Assembly: GCA_032871835.1 (NCBI GenBank) | Contig: CM065296.1 | Location: 13,222,001 to 13,286,000, forward strand | From: Dipteronia dyeriana | Taxonomy: Eukaryota > Streptophyta > Magnoliopsida > Sapindales > Sapindaceae | DNA: 64,000 nucleotides | Reading direction: 5' to 3' | Shown: positions 33,493-44,509 of the stretch, piece by piece | How positions within the stretch are numbered: position 1 is the first letter of the stretch | Layout: every line of letters begins with the position of its first letter | Program-made: the position numbers and the translations under genes | The notes under the pieces: model-generated | The model's input: only the letters and a program-made list of their open reading frames with translations | Databases searched by the model: none | Told to the model about the DNA's origin: nothing

Positions 33493-34515
33493 TGTTAACG
33501 GAGAATTTACTCGAGGTGAGAAATTCCAGTTAACACCCTTAAGACCACTACCACGGAGATGGTGACTGAGGTTGGTACCTTAGATACCTAACCTGATTGA
33601 ATAAAGGTGGATGTTTAAATGTGAATGTAATGAAAATGGGAACATAGATCTTTATTATGGATCTGGTATGTCATACGAGATGCTCTCATATACAATTTTT
33701 CAATTTTGCTGGGATAAAGTAAAATGTCAACCTCGTGCCTGTCGAATAGTAAAATTCAACGACGAACTTGTTTCGGTTCCGGAATTTAGGCCAGAAATTC
33801 TTTATTATACCCCTTCTTCCTTTTTTCATCTTCCCTTGCGTTGGTTTTTACTTGAGCCAATTTACACACAGTTTAATAGGTTAAATTCATGATTCTCTAG
33901 CCATGATTCTCTAAATCCAATCCATCCTTCACGGGTGGGATATTTTATTTTGAATGTTATTGACTTTGATCTAATGATGGAGTTGAGAATATCTTTAGAG
34001 ATAAGTTTTTTTCCTCTTTGGACTCAAACACTTTCCATGCACGTAAGCGGTGCTTCAACGTTCGATGGAGTGTGGATATGATCATGTATGTCCTCATGGT
34101 ATGGTTTCTCATGGAGGTCATCGAGCATAACGTTCACTGTTCTGAAGAGCGAGGAAAGTCCATGCTCTGGTCTTGGTAATAGGAGTTTGGCTAGACCTTT
34201 CCAGAACCTTCGGGGCTCGAGGTGGCAAGTTGGGAACTTAACGGGTCCCTTTCTGTGCTCAAAAAGGATGATTGGCTTCTGGAGAGGTTACGAGGTAGCT
34301 TTAACCTTGTGGAGCCTTGATTTGGTGGAAAAAGCTTGATTCGTTTTTGTTAGACTTCATCTCTAAGCTCGGTGACCTTTCCTTTCTTTTAAGAGGTGGT
34401 TCTGATGTTCGACCCCCGGAACTAGGGTTCCAATGTAGGCGATCTCGGGATTGGATTCAGGCTGGGAGAGTGTAAAATTTCTTTTTTGGTCCCTAGCCAA
34501 ATATGGCTATTAACA
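33493..34515 (-). repeat. 5' LTR of element C
   Basis: Plus-strand ends TGTTAACGGAGAATTTAC and ATGGCTATTAACA; homologous to 20506-21627 but lacking about 100 bp. Followed by GTGTT (34516-34520). Confidence 0.88.
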
Positions 34516-34520
34516 GTGTT
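34516..34520 (+). repeat. Target-site duplication of element C, right copy
   Basis: GTGTT, identical to 20501-20505. Confidence 0.92.
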
Positions 34521-34790
34521 TTTGGAGTGCCTTTGGGAAGATTCCTCTATTTCCAAGTTCATCAAAGGGGAATTATAGTAAACCCTGAAAAGATAAAAGA
34601 AATGGAGGAGATGAGGTCTCCAAGGACCCTGAAAGAATTCCAAAGGCTGACTGGCTATTTAGCATCCTTGAATCAGTTCATTAGCAAGTCAACAGACAAT
34701 TGCTTGCCTGTTTTTAGAGCAATCAAGAAGGGCAAAGGGGTAGAATGGAACGATGAATGTGAGCAGGCATTCTAAAAAATCAATGACAAT
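34521..34790 (+). pseudogene. Reverse transcriptase of element B, C-terminal part
   Basis: The RT resumes after element C: FGVPLGRFLYFQVHQRGIIV is the normal continuation of the cut segment LNLKKCVF-like, followed by NPEKIKEMEEMRSPRTLKEF and RLTGYLASLNQFISKSTD, the RT thumb and connection. It is open to 34772, then shifts frame. An apparent ATG at 34503 lies inside the LTR of C and only by chance leads into this segment. Confidence 0.85.
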
Positions 34791-35610
34791 CCTATCTAAA
34801 CCTCTGGATGGAGAAGTGCTCTATCTGTACCTATCGGTCATAGCTATGGCAACTGGGTCAGTGATGGTCAGGTTAGATAAGGGGGTATAAAAGCCAATGT
34901 ATTACATAAGTAAGACTTTACTACCAACTGAAACAAGATAATCGCTAGCCGAGCAGATGGCATTAGCACTAGTAACATTAGCAAGAAAACTGAGACCTTA
35001 TTTTCAAGCTTATAAGATCAAAGTCTACACAGACTACCCACTGAAGCAGATTCTATCAAAACCTGATGTGTCTGGGAGGCTAACCAAATGGGCAGTGGAG
35101 CTGAGTGAATTCGACATAGCATACTTGCCAAGAGCAGCAGTAAAAGAGGAATCCATAGCAGACCTAATCACCGAGTTTGCTGAACCAAGTGGCAAGGTGA
35201 TCAAGATGCTGATAGAGAAAGAAGAGTTTATCTTAAAGCTACATGTAGATGGATCATCAAACACACACGGCAGCGAGGCAAACATAGTGATATCCACTCC
35301 AGAAGGTGATCAGGTAGAATGTGCCATACAGTTTAACTTCAAAGCCACTAACAACATGGCCGAGTATGAGGTGCTTTTGGCAGGACTTAGGGTTTGCACG
35401 GCACTAGGGTAGATGGGTTGGAGATATTCAGTGACTCGTAGGTGGTAGTGAACCAAATCTTGGATGAATATCAGGCCAAAGACAGCAACATGGCCGCTTA
35501 TATAGGGATAGCCAAGATACTGCTTGGGAGATTCAAGGTGTATAGGATTACTTAGATCCCGGAGGAAAATAATGAAAAGGCAAACGCTTTATAAAAATTG
35601 GCTTCAGCAA
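34791..35610 (+). pseudogene. Two RNase H domains of element B
   Basis: 34957-35412 is open for 151 residues and joins the end of the gypsy RNase H and connection (PYFQAYKIKVYTDYPLKQIL, RLTKWAVELSEFDIAYLPRA) to the archaeal-like RNase H (LHVDGSSNTHGSEANIVI, NNMAEYEVLLAGL). The third motif (FSDS) and VNQI follow after a frame change at 35410; the last part (PRENNEKANAL-like) is degenerate near 35570. The dual RNase H is the Tat signature. Confidence 0.82.
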
Positions 35611-35699
35611 CTATCAACATACGGTCGAAGACTATCCCAGTGATCACCTCAAAAGACTGGAGCATTAAAGATGAAGAGGAAGTATCAGAAGTAGAAGTG

Positions 35700-36960
35700 A
35701 TCGAAGAAAAGCAGGACACCTAAATGACCCCGATCAGGGAATATTTAGAAGATGGAACGCTCTCAATGGCGATGACTGAAGCAAAACGCCTCAGATACAG
35801 AGACACCAGATACTCAATAGTTATATGAGAACTGTACATTAGAGGATTTTCAAAGGCCTTACAGAAGTGTGTATGCCCAACAGAAGGTAGACAGATATTA
35901 GAAAGTATCCACAGAGGTGTGTGTGAAAATCACTCTAGGGGTAAAAGTCTAGCGCACAAGACTATAAAACAGGGCTTCTTCTGGCTGACCCTATTCCAAG
36001 ACGATCAGGCAGTCGTAGAACAGTGTGGTATTTGTTAGAGGATAGCCAATGATATTAAGAGGCCCCCCTAGTAGTTGAAGAACTTGACATCACTATGGTC
36101 ATTTGCCCTGTGGGGCTAATTGGCCCAATGCCGATAGCAACCAAATGAGGCGCAAAGCACGTCATTGTGGTTGTAGACTACTTCATAAAGTGGGGTAGAG
36201 GCAGAAGAACTGGTACATAGAACCGAGGCTAACATGACCAGTTTTATACAGAAGAATATCATTTACCAATTTGGAATCTCGAACACAATAATCATGGACA
36301 ATGGGGACCCAATTCAACAAAGACAACTTCAGAAATATGTGTCGAGACTTTTGCATAAAGAATTATTACGACACACTAACCCATCCTCAGACTAATGGCC
36401 AGATGGAAGCAGTAATCATGATAATTAAGCATACCCTGAAGGCAAAGCTGGATGCTAAGAAAGGAAAATGTGCGGACAAGCTACATGAAGTCTTGTGGGC
36501 ATACTGGACCACGGAAAGGACTTCGATATGAGAGACCCCCTATTCACTAGCATTTGGGACTGAGGCAGTAATCCCGATTGAAGTAATTCATAATTTAACA
36601 AGGGTATAACTCTTTCATCCAGAGGAAAATATAGAAATGTTAGAACAGAATTTAGACGAGTAGGAGGAAAAAATGGACATGTCGAAGATAAGGAACGTTG
36701 CCTATCAGCAAAGGGCAACCAGTTACTACAACTCAAATATCTAGGTCAGGAGATTCCAACTCGAAGATCTAGTTCTGAAGAGGATATCACCCAATATGTA
36801 GGAGAAATCAGTTAGATCGCTGGCAAACAAATGGAAGAACGGTACCAAGTGGTCGGACTAGCCAATCATGGAGCATACCACCTTGCCCGACCAGAAAGGG
36901 GCAAGCTTCCAAGACCATGCAATTCTCAATACCTGAAGATGTTCTACCCTAGGGGTTTCT
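35700..36960 (+). pseudogene. Integrase of element B
   Basis: The zinc-binding region is at about 35900-36055 (HRGVCENHSRGKSLAHKT, GFFWLTLFQDD, CGIC). The core reads HVIVVVDYFIKW (first Asp), a region MGTQFNKDNFRNMCRDF (36301 on) and THPQTNGQMEAVIMI with the catalytic Glu, then VLWAYWTTERTSI. The C-terminal segment at 36831-36950 reads YQVVGLANHGAYHLARPERG and GKLPRPCNSQYLKMFYP, the usual Tat integrase end. Stops and frame changes break it. Confidence 0.83.
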
Positions 36961-38030
36961 CATTTTTAATATTTCTTTCTAGTTTAGAAATAATTTTGCC
37001 TAGCTTAGCTTAAAAATGAGTTTGCCTTGTTAGCTAACCTGTTGATATTTCTTTTTAGCATTCAATAAAAATACCCTTGAGGGAACAATTTCAAGAAGTC
37101 AAGAAAGGTCTTATAAATTTATTTTCATTTACAAAAGCAATCCCGGGGCACCTAGAAATCGCTCAATGTCGATAGGAGCACCAGGGATGCCCAGTGAAGG
37201 GCCAAAAACACACACCGCAAAGGTAATGTACACTCACCAAAACTAATTGTGTGTAATGAAACACTGTTAGGCATCTTCAAGCCATAAGAACCTGATGAGA
37301 TACGCCAAGAGTTCAGTGGGGAACGAAATATCTATGCTAGAAAAGTTGCTAGTAAAATTTAAGCAATTTTTAGGATAGTATGATATAAGCCACTCCATTG
37401 CAAATCTTGATCAACCGAATATTGGGAGACATCCCAATGACTAGTTAACAGATAGAAGACAAGCATCTATAAATTAGACACCATGAAAATGGTCTACAAA
37501 AGAACACTACTTGACAAAAGAATGAAAGTAGCGAATCAGTTGGGGGTTAAAATAATCGATCGGGACAACATATATGGTCTACCTGACGCTGCCTAAAAAA
37601 TAGGTCATGACAAACCCTGCCACGTATAGTTACTTAGTCGAAGTTGAGACGTTAAACTTAATGTAGTTTAAGTTAATAAATAGTCATGGCCATGCTAAGG
37701 CTACTTGGTTAAGGATGGTGTATCAAAACCAAGCATTACTAAAAAAGAACAACTAATAACCAGAAGCGTTAATCAGGTCTCAATTATATCAGTCGACTCA
37801 GTATAAGGCAACACACATAGTTCAAGCCAAATCAAGACTACGACTGTTAACAAAAACAGTCAGTTTTTTGTTAGTCACTCGACTTGGCTCAAGCCCCCGA
37901 GTGATCCAAGTCATACCGTAAAGCGTTCAACTCATATTAAATTATTTGTCCAGATACAAAAAAAAATGGTATTATTAATATTGAAAATGTAAAAGATAAC
38001 AAAATGGTGGTTACATGGGCAACATTGGTA
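36961..38030. other. Spacer between integrase and reverse gene in B
   Basis: About 1.1 kb with no coding similarity. A CAATAAAAATACCC motif near 37066 could be a polyadenylation signal in the position of the AATAAA found in A, C and D. No 99-bp repeat array is seen here, unlike family I. Confidence 0.6.
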
Positions 38031-38048
38031 GAAAGCATGACAAGAGAG

Positions 38049-41000
38049 TCAAGCATCCGGAGTGCTCGAGGGACTTCCAGGTTCAGATCTGCAAGGAGAA
38101 CGGTCATCAACCCCATAACCCTTGGTCAGGTCGCCAAAGTCTGGCCAGCTGATGTCATCTTTTGGGTCGTCAGCTACAAACGGGGAGTAATTTGTGTCAA
38201 GAAAGAGGCCAACGTCAATTCCCTTAGTCAGGGTTCCGCTCTCTTCCCTGGTATTAAAGGCCACCGCAGAGGACTTATAGGGAAGCTTCAAGTCCATAGG
38301 ATAAGGGTCATTTCCGATGGGTCTATAATAGGCCCTCCACCTGATCCTTTGGTTCTTTATAGCTTCCAAGGACTCGTCTTTATGCCTTTTGATAATCTTG
38401 TCCCATTTTTGGGTGAGCCTCCCTCGTTGACCTCTACTTGCTACCAAAGAACACCCGAGCAATGGTCAGCCCTTTCTCAAACTCTCTCAACATGACAGTA
38501 ACGAAGGCTGGAGAACTGTTATAGCGGTCCACATTCTGAACGTCAAGGGCTTGGCCTCCTAGGAGAGCACCTCCATACTGACTTGTTGTTCCAGATCCAT
38601 TGCCAGATGCTCATAGTGGATCTGAGCCTCCTCAGATGCCTGTTGCATCTCAAGCATGATTTGTCAAGCAAAGGTAAGGGTGTCTTGGGCGATCCGGGTC
38701 TTCTTCTTGAGTTTATCTGCCACTGTTTCAGCCAGGATGACCCTAGACTAGAGCTCAGTGCTTCACAACTCTGCCCTTGGGACCATTTTCTCCAGCTCAG
38801 CATTCCTTGTGGTGAGCTCTCTAAGAGCTGTCTCAATTGCAGAGGCTCTACTCTTAAAGTTAGCAATGGTCTTCCTCAGAGCAACCTCAGTTGCAGCACA
38901 AGTTTTCAAATTCTCCTCGTACTGCCTAACTTTTGATGCACTGGCAAATAAGGACTTAAGAGTGACATTCTTTTCAACAAGAGCTCTCTTTAACTGAGAT
39001 ATCTCCGCAGATTGTTTCTTCTGGACAACTAAGGCCCGGGTCAGGTTTTTCACCGTATGAAAGAATAAGTGAAAACTAAGAACACCGGTAAACACAGGTG
39101 AAAGGTAACACAAAAAGCACTTATAAGAACTCACTTGTTGAAGATCATGCGGATTCGCTCGAAGGTACTAGCAGCTCTAGCTTCCTCCCAGTACCCATCA
39201 CTTATATACCTCTCACCAGCTGACATGGTTCGAAGCATGAAAAGGGGATCGATACGAGAGCTACTCGAACTAGGGAACCAAAAATACCCATAAACATGTG
39301 CACCTTTGGAAGCTAAAGGAGTAGACCCATCATGACCGGAAGTAGAAAAGGTCAGCGGTACTGTAAGAAGGGTCGGGTCCACAACACTTTGCACCTTTGA
39401 AATTCTAATACTCTTTCTAGCCAGAATGACAGTTGTGGGGGCCTCAAACCTCCATTCTTCAGGGACTAGACCTTCACTAACACCATCCTGAGGAAGGGAA
39501 GCAAGAGGTGTGCTAGTGGGAACATTCCTAGATTGGCTCGTACTTACATGCCTAACCAGTTTGACTGTTGCACCTGACCTCGACTAAAACACTAGAAGAA
39601 GTGTCTGCTCTTCAATGACATCAACAATTTCTTCGTGAATGAAATGCTCCTTCGAATTAGGCCTACCATCATCATAGTCAGAGTCAAAGTTAGTGAAAAC
39701 CATATGATGTTTAACGGAGAACAGCATTGGGGCTTTCCCTGAGATCTGTGTGGGCAGATCAAAAGTATCTCTGTTAGAAGAATGGTCAGCTTGAACCTGA
39801 GAAGGCTCAGCATGATAGGAAGGCACTGCCGATTGCGATCTGCTCACATCACCAGTCTTTGCATGGGCTGATTCAACTACCTTGGCCAGAACAGGTGAGA
39901 TGAAAGTAGATAATATTAATGCTCGATCGCCCCTTTTCTTCAACCATTGCTCCCATAAAATTCAGTCTGTCAGGGTCTCCTAATCATCCTCATCTTCCTC
40001 ATCCAGGATGATAGGGTCAACCTCGACTGGGAAGACACCAGATTAGCAACAAATAGAGCCACCATTCGTTTACGGATGGCCTTAGGGGCAGAAGATCCCT
40101 TTACAGTCTTGACTACCTTATCACTAGGAACCTCTCCACCAGATTACTCTCTATTGGACCTCCCCTTGCTTGGCCTATCTTTGCTAGATCTCTCCCTAAC
40201 GGACCTATCTCGGTCAGATCCCTTTTGGATAGACCACGCCCGGGCAGACTTATCTCTAGACGACCCTCTTTTACTATATTTGGGATGAGGGGAACCATGA
40301 TCGCTAACTCTAGCTTGTCTTGTAGAAGCCACCAAAGTGTCGTGATTAGACTCATATATATGTGCCATTAAGTCATGCTCAAGAGGAGCAGTTCCCTGAG
40401 CCACCTAATCAGCGGCCGCTTTCCTACTGACCCAGTCAAGGTTCTTAGTATTCTCGGCTTGCTCACTAGCAACAACATCCATCTCATACACTTAAAAAAA
40501 CCTAGCAAAAAGCAATAGGAATAAATACATTTAACAAAAGATAAGCAATATTGAGATCAGGACTTACAACGCTTGCATCAAGTAGAGATAATAGGGAAAA
40601 GCTTCAACTCGATCAGCTCTTTCTCTGCTTAAAGATTACAACGATCTCTGACCTCCCATGAAGTCTGAGCCACTTTGTCAATCATATTAGTTTATTCTCG
40701 AGTCATCAAAGGCGTAATTTTACTCCATAATCCGGGGCTACAGAAGTGCCTTGGGACACTGCCCCTAGTTAGCCATTGGTTAGGACTAGTCGTTATAACC
40801 TTGCCCCAATCACTACTAACGAAGAACTAACTGTTCTTCCAGTATTTGTTCGAGGAAGGGAAACCTCAGATAAAGCCCTTTTGGTCCTTGTGAGTGGCAG
40901 GGATAGGTATATCATTGAAACCATGGGGAATCCAGTTGCTCGAGAAGGTCGATTACAGATAGAAGGTGCCTCCAGCGTCTGATTGGCAAACGGTAGAAAA

Positions 41001-41687
41001 GTTATGTATCTCTTTGGGGGTCAGGAGGTACTTGGCCCCGATCTTCTTCAACAGATGCCACAAGTTTATCAACACATAATATGAATTGGGGGTCGGTTGA
41101 GTAGGAGCAATGCCTGTATCTGCCAGAAATAGAACGATGAACATGGCCTCATAAATAGCAACTGCATCAGGAGGAGGATTCCATACAGCATGCTCACCGT
41201 TGCAAATCAGTTGCACCGAACATAAGAGGTCAAACTGATCCCTGAATTTCTTGAGTTCATCATCAGCCACCATATTTATCTCATAATCAAATTCACGTGA
41301 GTGATCTGCAGTGAACTTTAGCATGTGCATCTGTCATTCTCTCGGGACTTCTTTCATCTTCAATTTTTACAAGATTATCTTCAAATCACTCGCTAGATGG
41401 GTAGTTTCCTTGGGCGAAGCTCTAGCGGCTTGTCTTGAACTGGATGCCTTCGACATATCTAAGAAAACACCAATAGAAGTGGAAACATGAAGGTTAGCAG
41501 ATGAAGGAACAAACTCAGGATGAGCAACAGAGTAATCTACATTCAAAGCAACATGTTGAAACGAAGGAATATATGCGTGAAAGTGGCCCCAAAGTATAGA
41601 TTCAAGCCTAGCAATATTCTCTTTATCGCCAACTTCGATGGCAGGTGTAAGAAGTTTGAAATATTGATAACGGAGAGTGGGATCCAT
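38049..41687 (-). pseudogene. Reverse-strand gene (aORF) of element B
   Basis: The ATG at 41687 (MDPTLRYQYFKLLTP) follows a TTTCAG that looks like an acceptor. An N-terminal domain (40953-41330) includes FRDQFDLLCSVQLICNG, YEAMFIVLFLADTG, PTQPTPNSYYVLINLWHLL, with the same layout as the Transposase_28-like block of A and D. Probable donors GTAAGT (rightmost base 40569) and GTGAGT (about 39136) and acceptors TTGCTAG (about 40495) and TTCTTAG (about 39080) suggest at least two introns. A serine/arginine-rich linker lies at 40144-40404, a coiled coil at 38763-39100 (SQLKRALVEKN, TALRELTTRNAELEKM), and a C-terminal region at 38049-38462 (WDKIIKRHKDESLEAI, ISWPDFGDLTKGYG). Several stops. Distant homology with family I is inferred, not proven. 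Confidence 0.7.
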
Positions 41688-41838
41688 ACCTGAAATATTG
41701 GTAAGAGCAATGAAACGCAAACTAATGGTAAAGAAAGAAAGGAATGAAGAAAAGCTTGAGATTTGGGGAAGAAGAAAATATTAAGGTTTTTTGTAGAAAA
41801 AGTTATGAAGTCATGAGAGGGTAATGAAAAGTTTTGAA

Positions 41839-41847
41839 TTATATATA
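41839..41847 (-). promoter_or_regulatory. TATA box for the reverse gene of B
   Basis: The minus strand reads CTCCTATATATAATTC about 155 bp before the ATG at 41687. Together with the boxes in A, C and D it supports a dedicated promoter facing away from the 3' LTR. Confidence 0.55.
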
Positions 41848-42119
41848 GGAGTGGGTAACGTCATCAGAACAAGCCATTGTCACCAGGCATAGCATACGAG
41901 AGTGGAAGTAGGTGCACAAAACCCGAAAATCACACGCCGTTCAAAATTCAAAAAATGGCCAAATGGTTATATTAGTAGAAAATGATGTGTTTGAGGTTAA
42001 TGCTTAGCTGTTAAACATTTAATGTGCATTAATGCTCTACATGACAAGAAAAAAGAACAAATTAAGCACACTTTGCCAAGCAGGTTCCATTTGGAATGAG
42101 ATACTTGGTCTTGTATGTT

Positions 42120-42129
42120 GAAGGGGTAT
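42120..42129 (+). other. Polypurine tract of element B
   Basis: GAAGGGGTAT abuts the 3' LTR start at 42130. Expected primer for plus-strand DNA synthesis. Confidence 0.6.
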
Positions 42130-42892
42130 TGTTATTGGCCTAATTTGGATGATATGACACGTCAGCAAAAGACAAGAGTCGAGGGTGCCACATCATGAAA
42201 AGTTAACCAGATCAAAAAAAATTGACCAAAGAAAACCCATCAAACCCCCCAACCAAGATAATGTAAACGGTCGAATAAGAAGACCCGGTCGGAATTATCA
42301 AGATGGTCGGGGGAAAGGTTGTGATCGGGTAAAACCATTAATCAGGGAAAGTAAATTTGGTCGGGTTTGACAGGTGGTCGGTTGCATGACACGTGGACAA
42401 CACTTAAATTTAATAAAGTTATGACTCTAATACGTAAAGAAATAATCCGACTTTAACAAGACATCTCGAAGTACATTTTGATAAGGAAGAGATCTAATAC
42501 AATTAGGATACAAGCAGTGCAACAAGGAAGAGAATAATACGATTTCAACAAAATAAATTTTGGTTCCATTATGGGAACTTACTTTACTTGTACACCAATA
42601 TTTTGGGTTTTATGCATGTATAAATAGGCCCTAATAACACCTATAAAGGGATGAACGCCAATTAAGCTCACAAGAGTGCAAGAGAGATTTTGTGTGTAAC
42701 TATTCTCAATTTAGTGAATTCTTCTCGTCGTTGCCGGCAACCGTGGATGTTTTCCCACCTTGGGGTTTTACCACGTAAAATCTTATACCTTGTTAACTTT
42801 TTATTTATTTCGATTCATAGCTTGATTGTTTATTCACACTCACTTGTTCGACGAGTGATCAATTAAACCTAATCCAAAAATCACCATCAACA
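42130..42892 (+). repeat. 3' LTR of element B
   Basis: It begins TGTTATTGGCCTAATTTGG and ends CACCATCAACA, is uninterrupted and 763 bp long. TATA-like box TGTATAAATAGG near 42617-42628. TCATT follows at 42893-42897. Confidence 0.92.
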
Positions 42893-42897
42893 TCATT
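42893..42897 (+). repeat. Target-site duplication of element B, right copy
   Basis: TCATT, identical to 4011-4015. Confidence 0.9.
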
Positions 42898-43270
42898 GTA
42901 AACGATATAAAAAAAGATATACAAATAAACACAAAAAGAGAGAGAGAAAGAGAGAGAGAGGTACGCTAAAAAGGAAGGATAGATTGAGTGTGTAATTATT
43001 CTATTCATTGTGGATTTCTTCTCGCCGTCGCCGGTAACCATGCATGTTTTCCCGTCTTATGGTTTTACCACGTAAAATATCTGTTATGTTTGATTATCTT
43101 TTATTTTCTACTTTTCCACATTATCATTCACAAGCACAAGCAAATTGTATCACATCCACATTGAGAAAGAGACTTTGATTATTCAACCCTAGATTGGTTA
43201 AAGTTTCGATTTACTTACGTGTTAATATTTGGCGGTTGACTTTTCAATAATCCAAAAATCACCGTCTACA
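42898..43270 (+). repeat. Right part of the LTR of element F
   Basis: Continues the LTR broken at 4015 and ends AATCCAAAAATCACC plus GTCTACA. A (GA)n tract lies at about 42938-42962. It shares the sequence TTCTTCTCGCCGTCGCCGG and the CCACGTAAAAT stretch with the B LTR (4620-4682 and 42720-42781), so the families are related. Confidence 0.75.
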
Positions 43271-43313
43271 ATTGGCACCAGAAGAAAGGGGAGAACTTAA
43301 CTTCGAGGAACCC
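43271..43313 (+). other. Primer site and leader of element F
   Basis: ATTGGCACCAGAAGAAAGGG follows the LTR directly; it is the best preserved family II primer site (TGGCACCAGAAGAA). Similarity to the B leader stops after about 43310, so F is truncated here or replaced by other DNA. Confidence 0.6.
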
Positions 43314-43539
43314 TCATGAACAAACTACAGAAAGAATTTTTATGTGGATCATACATCTGAAACACCCCAGTAAACGACAATTGGAAATGCTAAGGGGTGG
43401 ATCATAAGCAGTACCCGCATCAGGAGGCACGGTCGTGACAAAATTTAGAGATAGGATATTGAAAGAGCAGTTCTCAAAAAGCTTCAAGGTGCTCATAATC
43501 GGTCCGAGCAATTGCTTTCCCATTCCGATAACATACAAT

Positions 43540-44110
43540 ACAAAAATGGTCTCAAGTTGCGAAACGTCTGATCTCCAGGCACTAAAATGAGTATAACTCC
43601 CTCTACAAAACTTGGAATTGCAAACCGTAAAATCCATTGAAAACTAGACATCCAAGGCTTTCTAAGCATATATGGCTTGTAGCCTAGTTCAATCTGAGTA
43701 ATTATTGGTGGCTCCAGCAATAATGAAAATGACAGATCATGGATAGATTTCTAATCTGACCATCAAACACTAAAATGAGCATATCTCCCTCTACAAAAGT
43801 CAAATTTATAAGCTATAAGAATTATTGAAAACTAGAAAATTGTAGCTATCTGAAAATATATGGTTCATAATTTGGTTCAATCTGTAGAATAATATGTGGT
43901 CCCCGAAACATTGATGGAGGTGATTCGCGGAGAATTTTCTAACTTGACCACCAGGCTCTAAAACAAAGGTAACTCTCTCCATAAAGCACGGAATCACAAA
44001 CTGTAAATTTTAATGTAAACTAGACACATGTAGCTTTTTGAGGATATGTGGTCTAACACAATCCATTTCGAGGAATATTTGACGACCTCCGGAATTTTGC
44101 AATACAACAT
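43540..44110 (+). repeat. Three diverged 188-bp tandem units
   Basis: CTAAAA anchors lie at 43582, 43770 and 43958, exactly 188 bp apart. Each is followed by a version of TAACTCCCTCTACAAAA, then ATTGAAAACTAGA at +45 to +60 and GGTTCAATCTG or its variants. The units are diverged. Short minus-strand open frames here are not conserved. No retrotransposon domain is visible. Confidence 0.75.
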
Positions 44111-44465
44111 AAGAGGAAAGAAAGGACCCAAATATCAATTCTCGGCTAATGCTCACTCAGCTAAAGCTCACTCGGCTCTTCGTTACCGACTAGTTCAACA
44201 ACAAAGGATCCAAGAATAAAACAACTAGACATTGAGTTCGGTAAGTGGTCGAGGTAAGTCAATTTGCACATAAGTTTAATTTTATGATTTTATTAATGTA
44301 TTACACAAATAGAAAATATATATTCGTTTATAACGATTGAATATTTATTGTCTAACAAAAATTACTACACTCAACATACATAGCATATAATTGTCTTGGG
44401 CAAACATTTAAATCATTTAAATATAGCGATAAAATTGATTCGATATAGTTAACAGTGTTGTGATC

Positions 44466-44509
<44 letters not shown>

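Larger units (their letters stand above)
20506..34515 (-). mobile_element. Element C: Tat-like gypsy retrotransposon, reverse orientation
   Basis: A 14.0-kb insertion bounded by GTGTT copies. Read on the minus strand: 5' LTR (33493-34515), primer site, gag start (33420), a copia solo LTR inside gag (30930-33249), rest of gag, protease, RT, RNase H pair, integrase (to 25257), polyadenylation signal, about two 99-bp units, reverse gene (plus strand, 22019-24290), 3' LTR (20506-21627). Without the solo LTR it is about 11.7 kb. It is family I, homologous to A, D and E, but its LTRs are more diverged than those of A. Confidence 0.92.
4016..42892 (+). mobile_element. Element B: Tat-like gypsy host of elements A and C
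   Basis: The 5' LTR (4016-4770 plus 17128-17150) and 3' LTR (42130-42892) are homologous, and the element is bounded by identical TCATT copies at 4011-4015 and 42893-42897. Removing nested A and C leaves about 12.5 kb ordered LTR, primer site, gag, protease, RT, two RNase H domains, integrase, spacer, reverse-strand gene, polypurine tract, LTR. This is the layout of plant Tat-lineage elements. Reading resumes in the RT after C is removed, using the GTGTT duplication. Stops and frameshifts are spread throughout gag-pol. Confidence 0.9.

Noticed and set aside
34503..34772. A new gene starting MAINSVFG at 34503.
   Set aside because: The first codons lie in the LTR of C and the rest is the interrupted RT of element B; the ATG is fortuitous.
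37981..41720. A host gene on the minus strand near 38-41.7 kb.
   Set aside because: It lies inside B, between integrase and the polypurine tract of the 3' LTR, at the same place as the antisense genes of A, C and D, so it belongs to the element.
43314..43997. Minus-strand open frames overlapping the 188-bp repeats.
   Set aside because: The three repeat units do not keep the same frame open and no similarity is recognised.
44467..44506. Regularly spaced TA tracts as a possible CRISPR-like or regulatory array.
   Set aside because: Pure dinucleotide runs with no spacers; simple microsatellites.
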